Of a DNA stretch of 64,000 nt, positions 15,097-22,346 are shown in pieces. This DNA comes from Microcaldota archaeon (GTDB lineage Archaea; Micrarchaeota; Micrarchaeia; Micrarchaeales; Micrarchaeaceae), in contig JAKBRJ010000003.1 in the NCBI GenBank assembly GCA_021834785.1, forward strand, positions 11,990 to 75,989, in the 5' to 3' direction. A program made the position numbers and the translations under genes. Positions within the stretch are counted from its first letter, which is position 1; each line of letters starts with the position of its first letter. The notes under the pieces were generated by a model, which worked only from the letters and a program-made list of their open reading frames with translations, did no database searches and was not told where the DNA came from.

Positions 15097-17001
15097 TCAC
15101 ACGTCCAAGAAAGAAACCTCTGTGGAATGCTCCTCCAAAAATTTTCTCCTTTCATCTACATTTATGCCCATCAATATGCTAAATATGGAATCGGCCAACT
15201 GTGCATCCTTTATAGTTATCCTCTTCAATACTCTGCTAGATGGGTTCATCGTGGTTTCCCACAGCTGATCGGGGTTCATTTCACCCAAACCCTTATACCT
15301 ATTCACATTCGCCTTGCCTCCATAACCCTCCATTATTTTGTTCAATTCAGCATCTGAATAAGCGTATTTTACCTCCTTTCCGTGTGCTATCTTATACAGT
15401 GGGGGCTGTGCAGCATATACATAACCCTTTTCTATCAGGGGTTTAAGGTACCTGTAGAAAAATGTTAAAAGCAATGTTTTAATGTGGCTTCCATCGACAT
15501 CTGCATCTGTTAAGAATATTATTTTATGGTATCTCAATTTCTCTATATCGAAGGATTCCTTAATGCCAGTTCCAAAAGACGTTACCATTGTATGCAGTTC
15601 TGCATTGCTGAATATCCTGTCTTCAGACGCCTTCTCCACGTTTAATACCTTGCCCCTTAAAGGCAATATGGCCTGATAAAATCTGTCCCTGCCCTGCTTG
15701 CTTGATCCGGCTGCGCTGTCTCCCTCAACTATAAATATCTCGGCCTTTTGGGGGTCGTTCTCTGTGCAGTCTGCAAGCTTCCCCGGAAGCACTGAACCCT
15801 CGAATATGTTCTTTTTTCTGGAAAGTTCCCTGGCTCTCCTTGCGGCCTCCCTTGATTCGGCAGCCCTCACAACCTTATCAATAATCCTCCCTGCTTCGGC
15901 TGGATTTTCCTCAAGATAATATGACAATTCACTATAGACTACATTCTCAACTATAGATTTTATCGTCGTGTTGCCGAGTTTCTCCTTCGTCTGCCCCTCA
16001 AATTCAGGGTTTTGCATCATAACTGACACTATGCCAATAAGCCCTTCGCGCGTATCCTCTCCTTCTATGCTGACGCCTACCTGCTTCTTTACGTTTTTCT
16101 GCAGGTACGTAGTTATGGCACGGGTCAGCGCACCCCTGAATCCTGAGACGTGGGTGCCTCCCTCTAGTGTTTTTATCTTGTTCACAAAAGATATGAGTTC
16201 CTCGCTGTATGTATTCACGTATTGCAGCGCCACATCCACCTTTATCGAGTCTACATCCTTGGACAGGATTATGGGCTTTGACAATGGTTCCTTGCTGCCC
16301 CTTATATAACCTATGAAGTCTACCATACCATTTGTTGAATAAAACACCTTTTCCGTTTTCGTTTCGTCCCTTTCATCCACAAGTGTTATTTTTAAACCAG
16401 GATTCATGAAAGAAAGGTCGCGCAGTCTTTCAACGAGTATTACCGTATCAAACGCATTTGCGGAAAATATCTCAGAATCGGGCTTGAATTTCACAGTGGT
16501 GCCGGTATCTGTGGTATTGCCGATTATCTCTAACGATGAAATCGGCACGCCTCTGCTGAATTTCTGTTCGTACACCTTGCCATCCTTTTTCACAGTAACG
16601 AAGGTGTGCTCGGAAAGCGCATTTACTACCGTCATGCCGACCCCGTGAAGCCCCCCAGAAATCTTATAAATTTTATTGTTGAATTTTGCGCCAGAATGGA
16701 GCGAAGTCATTATGACTTCCAATGCTGATTTACCCTCTTTCTGCATAGCATCTACGGGTATGCCTCTTCCATTGTCGCTTACTTCACCTACATCTATGCC
16801 ATCTTCCCTTGAAAGGGTTATAATTATATTATTACAATATCCTGCAAGCGCTTCATCTACTGCATTATCTATTATCTCGTTAAGCAGGTGCAAAAACCCG
16901 CTGCTTCCAGTAGAGCCAATGTACATGGCAGGCCTTTTGCGTATGCCCAAAGGCCCTGAAAGCACAACTATGTCCTTTGCACTATAATTATCATCGCCCA
17001 T
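15097..17001 (-). CDS. gyrB: DNA gyrase subunit B
   Basis: ATPase subunit of gyrase, 634 residues, the short form without the proteobacterial insertion. GHKL ATPase motifs: EIIDNAVDEALAG, SDNGRGIPVD and GGLHGVGMTVVNALS. Toprim motifs: IVEGDSAAGSSKQGRDR and DADVDGSHI. The C-terminus KGLGEMNPDQLWETTMNP contacts GyrA and DNA. It is the promoter-proximal gene of the gyrB-gyrA pair, divergent from the radical SAM gene across about 130 bases with AT-rich promoter sequence (TTTCATATTTAAAG near 17047). Confidence 0.97.
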   Translation of the reverse strand: MGDDNYSAKDIVVLSGPLGIRKRPAMYIGSTGSSGFLHLLNEIIDNAVDEALAGYCNNIIITLSREDGIDVGEVSDNGRGIPVDAMQKEGKSALEVIMTSLHSGAKFNNKIYKISGGLHGVGMTVVNALSEHTFVTVKKDGKVYEQKFSRGVPISSLEIIGNTTDTGTTVKFKPDSEIFSANAFDTVILVERLRDLSFMNPGLKITLVDERDETKTEKVFYSTNGMVDFIGYIRGSKEPLSKPIILSKDVDSIKVDVALQYVNTYSEELISFVNKIKTLEGGTHVSGFRGALTRAITTYLQKNVKKQVGVSIEGEDTREGLIGIVSVMMQNPEFEGQTKEKLGNTTIKSIVENVVYSELSYYLEENPAEAGRIIDKVVRAAESREAARRARELSRKKNIFEGSVLPGKLADCTENDPQKAEIFIVEGDSAAGSSKQGRDRFYQAILPLRGKVLNVEKASEDRIFSNAELHTMVTSFGTGIKESFDIEKLRYHKIIFLTDADVDGSHIKTLLLTFFYRYLKPLIEKGYVYAAQPPLYKIAHGKEVKYAYSDAELNKIMEGYGGKANVNRYKGLGEMNPDQLWETTMNPSSRVLKRITIKDAQLADSIFSILMGINVDERRKFLEEHSTEVSFLDV

Positions 17002-17132
17002 TCTACCAGCTTATAAACAGCAAATCGCCTTTAATACATATTATGATTTCATATTTAAAGCCCTTTTGGTAAGGTTTTGCTTCAGCATCCAACGTGAAAA
17101 ATGATAAATATCTTGATAGCATAATTCATTGT

Positions 17133-18188
17133 ATGCTAAAGAAGGCGGTGTTATACGAATCCCTTGAAAGCAAAAAAGTGCGATGCATAGCATGTTCAAG
17201 GAAGTGCGTAATCCCCGAAGGATCAAATGGTTTTTGCTTTGTGCGCAAAAATATCGGCGGCGGCCTCCATCTATTGTCATACGCGATGGTTTCTGCACTA
17301 CAATTGGATCCCATAGAAAAGAAGCCATTCTACAATTTCAATCCCGGCGCATATGTGCTTGGGGTAGGGACCTCGTCATGCAATTTTGGGTGCCCATTCT
17401 GCCAAAACCACAACATATCAAAGGAACATGAGATATCCGGCATAGAAATAATGCCGGATGAATTAATAAACCTGGCGGTCTCAAAAGGTGCACATGGCAT
17501 AGCGTTCACATACAACGAACCGACAATATTCATCGAATATGCGCTAGACGTGGCCAAGCAAGCACACAAGAAAGGGCTATTCACTCTTTTCGTCAGCAAT
17601 GGGTATATGACTAAAGAAGCCATAGACTTGATGTCTGGCGCAATAGACGCCGTAGTCGTAGATTTTAAAGGAAACGGCGAAAGGATTTTTTCTAATAGGT
17701 TTGAGGCCGTAGTATCAAACGATCCAGTAAAAGAGTCCGTAGAATACCTTGTAAAATCAGGTTTCCATGTAGAAATAACTGATTTGATAGTGCCTAATGT
17801 TGGGGACTCCCCGGACGCATGCGATAAACTGACCAGCTGGCTTGCTGGAATATCAAAAGATATACCAATCCATTTTACCCGTTTTTATCCTGATTATAAA
17901 ATGCTTGATTATCCGATAACTCCTATTACTACGTTGAAGAAGCATTATGGCATTGCAGTAAAAAATGGCTTGAGGTACGTATATATAGGGAATGTGCCTG
18001 GCAACGAACACGATGACACATATTGCCCCAATTGTGGCAAAAAAGTTATAAAACGCAACGGATTCTATGTATCTCAAATGCATATCACAAAGGATAAAAA
18101 ATGCAGATATTGCGGATGCAAGATAAAGATAGGCGGCAAACTAAAAAGCAACAATAAGCGTGCCAATGCCATAGAAGCCATCATATGA
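17133..18188 (+). CDS. AmmeMemoRadiSam-type radical SAM enzyme (AmrS-like)
   Basis: About 350 residues related to pyruvate formate-lyase activating enzymes. The radical SAM cluster motif is CNFGCPFC (CxxxCxxC), preceded by the CIACSRKC...GFCFVR cysteine-rich N-terminus and YNFNPGAYVLGVGTSSCNFG typical of AmrS. A zinc-ribbon tail (CPNCGKK...CRYCGCK) closes the protein. The AmmeMemoRadiSam partners (AmmA, Memo) are not visible in this window. ATG at 17133 matches family N-termini; an in-frame GTG at 17094 would add 13 residues. The substrate is unknown. Confidence 0.85.
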   Translation: MLKKAVLYESLESKKVRCIACSRKCVIPEGSNGFCFVRKNIGGGLHLLSYAMVSALQLDPIEKKPFYNFNPGAYVLGVGTSSCNFGCPFCQNHNISKEHEISGIEIMPDELINLAVSKGAHGIAFTYNEPTIFIEYALDVAKQAHKKGLFTLFVSNGYMTKEAIDLMSGAIDAVVVDFKGNGERIFSNRFEAVVSNDPVKESVEYLVKSGFHVEITDLIVPNVGDSPDACDKLTSWLAGISKDIPIHFTRFYPDYKMLDYPITPITTLKKHYGIAVKNGLRYVYIGNVPGNEHDDTYCPNCGKKVIKRNGFYVSQMHITKDKKCRYCGCKIKIGGKLKSNNKRANAIEAII

Positions 18189-18228
18189 CTGGAATAGCCA
18201 TAAATTCTTTACCAAGCAAATATATATC

Positions 18229-18621
18229 ATGCTAAAGAATGTTAAAAAATTATATGTGACTGCCATTTTGGTACTGGGTCTTGGAATAGCCTTGTACACG
18301 CTGCTTGTCCATTTTCAGCCGGCCCTTCTTTATTGCCCAAATACTGGTGTAATAAACTGCGCGTTCGTGCTGCAAAGCGTATATTCTACATTATTCGGCA
18401 TACCCCTTGCGTTGCTGGCATCTGCATGGTTTATAGTAATGCTGCTACTGTTTCAGTCAAAAAATAAAAATATCGTGTCCTTCACGCCAATATGGGTTAT
18501 GCTGGGATTGGGGGGCATAGCATACTCTATTACAGCCCAATTCCTATTGGGCAAGGTATGCATATACTGTCTTTCTATTGATACAATAATAGCGTTAATC
18601 GCCGCATTATCTGTGATATGA
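18229..18621 (+). CDS. Vitamin K epoxide reductase family protein (VKOR/DsbB-like)
   Basis: 130 residues with four hydrophobic segments. The first cysteine loop contains CPNTGVINCAFVLQSVYSTLFGIP, where the family has a conserved Cys pair and Ser before FGIP, and the quinone-proximal redox pair is CIYC near residue 111. VKOR homologues re-oxidise thioredoxin-like partners to form disulfides in secreted proteins. A membrane-anchored CPYC protein at 44099 is a plausible partner. A TATA-like AAATATATAT ends directly before the ATG. The HD gene starts immediately at the stop. Confidence 0.9.
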   Translation: MLKNVKKLYVTAILVLGLGIALYTLLVHFQPALLYCPNTGVINCAFVLQSVYSTLFGIPLALLASAWFIVMLLLFQSKNKNIVSFTPIWVMLGLGGIAYSITAQFLLGKVCIYCLSIDTIIALIAALSVI

Positions 18622-19752
18622 ATGCCTGCCATGTACATAAGAGATCCAATATTTGGTGATATGAACATCAACGATACGGCACAATGTTTAATCGACAACG
18701 AGTGGATGCAAAGGTTAAGATACATAAAGCAGCTCGGATTTGACTATTTAGTATATCCTGCAGCGAACCATTCGAGATTCGAGCACTCACTTGGAACAAT
18801 GAAAGTAACATCCGATATGGCCTCAAAGATATTTCACGTAGATGATCCCGAACTGTCAATTGCAGGACTGATGCACGATATAGGCCATACGCCGTTTTCG
18901 CACCAATCCGAAGAAATAGCTACTAAATATCTGCACAAGACCCATGAAGAGATGGGCGCAGACCTAATATCGCAAAGCAGCATTCGCGATGTAATAAGCG
19001 AATCAACACTCTCGCTAAAAAAAATTTTAAGTTATTTTAAAGGCAAAGGAAAAGGTAAACTGATAACCGGGCCCTTAGGCTCTGATAGGATAGATTACCT
19101 TATGCGTGATGCATACCATACTGGCGTTGCATACGGAGTAATCGATTACATAAGATTGATGAACAAACTCGCTTTCTTCAGGGGTGGCAATGTTGCAATA
19201 TATGAAAACGGCATAGGGGGTGCAGAATCTATGCTGATAGCAAGATACTACATGTTCTCATCAGTGTATCTACACCACGCTGCGTTAATCGCAGGAGAAA
19301 TGTATATCATGGCATTAGAAAATGCGATAGATGAAGGAAGCATAATGCCAAAAGAATTGGTGTCTTTTACTGACGATAAAACGATACTTGAACTTCTCAA
19401 GTCAAATGCCTCTAAACATATTATTGAAATGGTGCTTTCAAGAAATCTATTCAAGCGTACTTATTATGGGGAAATCGGCAAAAAACAGATAAAGATACAG
19501 GAGGTGCGTGACGCAATAGAAAGCAAAGGGGTAAACCATAACGACTACATAATAAGCGTTATAAACTTCAAGGGCGGCAACGACGACACACCACTGATTG
19601 ATAATAAAGGGAAATATATAGGCATGCTTAGCGAAAAATCAGAATTGTTCAATACCCTGGGCAAGATACTAAACAACCGGCGCATACTTATGGTTGCGTG
19701 CATCCCAAGATTCAGGGGGAAAATCAGCACTGCAATCAAAAAGGTTTTATAA
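18622..19752 (+). CDS. HD-domain phosphohydrolase (SAMHD1/dGTPase-like)
   Basis: 376 residues. The HD motif is H...HD as LMHDIGHTPFSHQSEE, preceded by NHSRFEHSLGTMKV and followed by GPLGSDRIDYLMRDAYHTGVAYG, the arrangement of COG1078 HD hydrolases related to SAMHD1 and bacterial dGTP triphosphohydrolases. A dNTP or nucleotide hydrolase role is likely but the substrate cannot be read from sequence. It follows VKOR with no gap; ATGs at 18622 and 18631 are both possible. Confidence 0.85.
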   Translation: MPAMYIRDPIFGDMNINDTAQCLIDNEWMQRLRYIKQLGFDYLVYPAANHSRFEHSLGTMKVTSDMASKIFHVDDPELSIAGLMHDIGHTPFSHQSEEIATKYLHKTHEEMGADLISQSSIRDVISESTLSLKKILSYFKGKGKGKLITGPLGSDRIDYLMRDAYHTGVAYGVIDYIRLMNKLAFFRGGNVAIYENGIGGAESMLIARYYMFSSVYLHHAALIAGEMYIMALENAIDEGSIMPKELVSFTDDKTILELLKSNASKHIIEMVLSRNLFKRTYYGEIGKKQIKIQEVRDAIESKGVNHNDYIISVINFKGGNDDTPLIDNKGKYIGMLSEKSELFNTLGKILNNRRILMVACIPRFRGKISTAIKKVL

Positions 19753-19776
19753 TGTATTACTAATAATATCTCTGCG

Positions 19777-19871
19777 GGGTCCATAGCTCAGTTTGGTCAG
19801 AGCGGCTGGCTCTTAACCAGTAGGTCGGGGGTTCAAAATGCATAACCTGCATGAAATTCCCCCTGGACCCG
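19777..19871 (+). tRNA. tRNA-Lys (CTT) with a 20-nt intron in the T-loop
   Basis: Acceptor GGGTCCA/TGGACCC with discriminator G, D stem GCTC/GAGC, anticodon stem GCTGG/CCAGT with a normal 7-base loop CTCTTAA (anticodon CTT), T stem GGGGG/CCCCC. The T-loop is 27 bases instead of 7. Removing 19838-19857 restores TTCAAAT, the exact archaeal T-loop consensus. The insert forms a full bulge-helix-bulge (see intron entry). Located 24 bases after the HD gene. Confidence 0.92.
19838..19857 (+). other. Non-canonical tRNA intron in the T-loop (59/60)
   Basis: Perfect hBHBh' motif: T-stem GGGGG/CCCCC outer helix, 3-base bulge ATT, 4-bp central helix TTCA/TGAA, 3-base bulge AAA, 4-bp inner helix TGCA/TGCA with loop TAACC. 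Cutting after the second base of each bulge removes 20 bases and regenerates TTCAAAT. Confidence 0.9.
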
Positions 19872-19878
19872 CGTAAAA

Positions 19879-20343
19879 TCAAGAATGTTCCTTTAGAACG
19901 GGATTGCCTAATAACGTAACTGCAAAATGGTCTAAATTATAATCTGTCTTAAAATCCCTCAATAAGCCCACCACATCAATATTTTGTCGCAAATAATGTA
20001 TTGACCGTTCCACAAGGTCGTAGTGGGAATCAGGAAACATGTTTGCCGTGCATTTCCACATGCCTTCAGGATTGACGCCTTTGAAAGCGCCCAAACTTAT
20101 ATTACCCTCAATTATCTTAACATTAAAAAAGGAACCTTGGATCTTCACGTCTGAAGTAAAAAATTTATTTACAACTTCCAGCATTTTTATACCAGATGCG
20201 ATGGGCATATCGACAAGTTCTTCATTGCCATTTAACAGCTCTAATGTTTGCTTATTATCTGTGGGTTTAGATTTATGCAGTACGGCAACCCCCAAATTTG
20301 CATATAACGGCAATAACGTTGCCTTTTTTATAAATAAGGCCAC
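19879..20343 (-). CDS. Hypothetical protein
   Basis: 154 residues starting from GTG; no family recognised. The sequence alternates short hydrophobic strands and helices (ATLLPLYANLGVAVLH, DVKIQGSFFNVKIIEG) without membrane segments, obvious metal ligands or catalytic motif. It is the last gene in the DphB-EndA direction, 59 bases after EndA, and ends 8 bases from the tRNA-Lys 3' end on the other strand. The 59-base gap is AT-rich and could hold its own promoter. Confidence 0.55.
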   Translation of the reverse strand: MALFIKKATLLPLYANLGVAVLHKSKPTDNKQTLELLNGNEELVDMPIASGIKMLEVVNKFFTSDVKIQGSFFNVKIIEGNISLGAFKGVNPEGMWKCTANMFPDSHYDLVERSIHYLRQNIDVVGLLRDFKTDYNLDHFAVTLLGNPVLKEHS

Positions 20344-20402
20344 ATATTTATTTACAAATTAACCTATTTATCTTTTTTGTATGTATTTATCGGCATAGAA
20401 AA

Positions 20403-21578
20403 TTATGGCTGCATCCAGTCAATCTCATAATATTCATATTCGCTTCGCGGCAAATCTACCCGTCTTATCTTATAATATGTAACTGACGTTTCCCTATCTG
20501 CTATTGCAAGAACAAGCTCAAGTCCTTGCGATTTTGCCTCGTTTATTACTGCAGAAAGCTCACTTCCCCCTATATATTCGTTTTCACTTAAGGAAAGCAT
20601 GCCGTATCTTGCATGATTGCTGTCCGGCACCTCTATCGCACCTCCGTTTCTATGGTATAATACGAAATCTATACCAATTTTTTTCTTCCTGCTCTTTCCA
20701 GGTATGGCCAATATGAACGTTTTTCTAACCGAATGCGCTACCCTTATGGCCCTGGCCCATTCGGATATTAAAAGTTTGACATCTCTTGGAAATACGTGAA
20801 GCACATGCTTCGAATGCACCCAATTGACATCGCTTTTTATTGGGCGCGCCCCGGGGAAATATATCCTAAAATGTGTACCAAACTTGAATCCAGTTTTAAC
20901 TACGTAGCCTTTATTCCTCCAGTCCTTGTAAACATCATACAGTTTCCCTGCATCCGACCTGCGCTTTATTGCAGTGTCCATTATGCCCTTCCTTGTCATG
21001 TTCTTTACTTTCAATATGCCTTCGTCAATCAAGAAAAGCGTTTCATACACATCTAATTTATTCAAAGTGCCCCTATCGCTGGCTTTATATGTGCCATACT
21101 GGCCGAACCAATTATCCATATAAATCTTCATGCCTCTCTCGGGGTCATCAACTATGGTTGTCATATCCTCCTCAAAAAAAGTGCCATCAATGGCAATTTT
21201 CTCCAGTTTAGTTCCACCTGCGGGATATTTTTTAAATGGGCTTTTTCCACTTGAAGGTTCCTTTTCATTGAATGGTTTTATTACCAATCCCCGGTCTCTC
21301 CAGTCCTTAAATGTAAAATATCTGGCCATCAATTTCCTGCTTTTCATGAACTCGCTGGCTATGTCGTTGAATGACATCGCAATGCCCTCATCATGGCTGT
21401 TACATATTGCCTTTCTCACATCAATCAGGTATAAAGCCTCCTCTTTTGAAAGCGTCAGAATCCCGTCTTTGTAGGCGCCAAAGTTTCCATTTCTAAGTAT
21501 GTCTATGGTAGACTGATCCTTCACAAAAAGCGATCGGCTCTTGCGGTCATAAATTATTATTAAGGTCATGATGTTCAT
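20403..21578 (-). CDS. endA: tRNA-splicing endonuclease, three-unit (epsilon-2) type
   Basis: 391 residues matching the single-chain three-unit architecture described from ARMAN-2: an N-terminal alpha-N-like unit (about 1-130), a catalytic alpha unit (about 131-290) and a C-terminal beta-C-like unit (about 291-391). The catalytic triad is present: Tyr240 (THFRIYFPG), His255 (NWVHSKHVLHVFP) and Lys286 (AHSVRKTFILAI). It cleaves bulge-helix-bulge motifs in pre-tRNA and acts as a homodimer in the family. It lies ~530 bases from a tRNA-Lys needing T-loop intron removal. The start overlaps diphthine synthase by 4 bases; an ATG three codons later is an alternative. Confidence 0.93.
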   Translation of the reverse strand: MNIMTLIIIYDRKSRSLFVKDQSTIDILRNGNFGAYKDGILTLSKEEALYLIDVRKAICNSHDEGIAMSFNDIASEFMKSRKLMARYFTFKDWRDRGLVIKPFNEKEPSSGKSPFKKYPAGGTKLEKIAIDGTFFEEDMTTIVDDPERGMKIYMDNWFGQYGTYKASDRGTLNKLDVYETLFLIDEGILKVKNMTRKGIMDTAIKRRSDAGKLYDVYKDWRNKGYVVKTGFKFGTHFRIYFPGARPIKSDVNWVHSKHVLHVFPRDVKLLISEWARAIRVAHSVRKTFILAIPGKSRKKKIGIDFVLYHRNGGAIEVPDSNHARYGMLSLSENEYIGGSELSAVINEAKSQGLELVLAIADRETSVTYYKIRRVDLPRSEYEYYEIDWMQP

Positions 21579-22339
21579 CGTTCTGTAAATAAATTCGCAA
21601 CTTCATTTTCTATATCTGACATTTTTGCAGGTATTATAATTGTAGATACGTTGGGTTTGAAATCAAGCATCGCAGCCTTTTCCAACGTTGTAAATATTAT
21701 TTTCTGGCTCTTCATTGATATATCTGATATTATAAAGATATATTTGTTCTTGTTTGCCACTCCCTGCCTATAATGTGCTTCGGCCATATCAAGAACATGC
21801 ATCGCCTCTCTTATGCTTATTGAACTGTTTGATTTTTGGTCATAATCTAAGAGCACTAGGCTGTGCAATTCATTCTTCAAATTCCTCGCGATTGTCTCGT
21901 AAAAGGATACTGGCTTATAATTATCATACCAATGCGGTATGGTGCAAACGCCTCCGAAGCGATAGAAATCCAGACCAGACTCGCCTATTGCAGCAGAAAA
22001 TACTGAAGCGGAGTGAAAAATGTGGATATCGACGCAGGCTTTTTTTGCCTGGGAAAATAAAATCTTATGCGTCGTGGCAATAAGCGGGTCTCCGCCAAAA
22101 AGTATTGAAACATCACTCTTCCTTGAAAGGCCAATCAGCTTTGCCGACCCTTCCTCCATATCCTGCCTGCTCAAAATCTTTATCTCCTTATGCAATGTTG
22201 CGGACAGGTACGCGATCCTGTCGCCATCCATAAAACTGGTATATGCATCTGCAAATACGAAGTCGCTTGCCGCCGCCGCATCAACCGCCCTGATAGATAT
22301 GTCGCCGTTGTAAAGTCCAACACCTATCAAGTTTAACAT
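21575..22339 (-). CDS. dphB: Diphthine synthase
   Basis: 254 residues of the SAM-dependent tetrapyrrole-methylase-like fold. MLNLIGVGLYNGDISIRAVD opens the protein, GGDPLIATTH is the SAM-binding/catalytic loop, and FYETIARNLKNELHSLVLLD matches the diphthine synthase family. It methylates the modified histidine of elongation factor 2 during diphthamide synthesis. It overlaps EndA by 4 bases and follows the Lhr helicase by 7 bases, so the three genes may be co-transcribed. Confidence 0.92.
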   Translation of the reverse strand: MLNLIGVGLYNGDISIRAVDAAAASDFVFADAYTSFMDGDRIAYLSATLHKEIKILSRQDMEEGSAKLIGLSRKSDVSILFGGDPLIATTHKILFSQAKKACVDIHIFHSASVFSAAIGESGLDFYRFGGVCTIPHWYDNYKPVSFYETIARNLKNELHSLVLLDYDQKSNSSISIREAMHVLDMAEAHYRQGVANKNKYIFIISDISMKSQKIIFTTLEKAAMLDFKPNVSTIIIPAKMSDIENEVANLFTER

Positions 22340-22346
22340 AATACCA

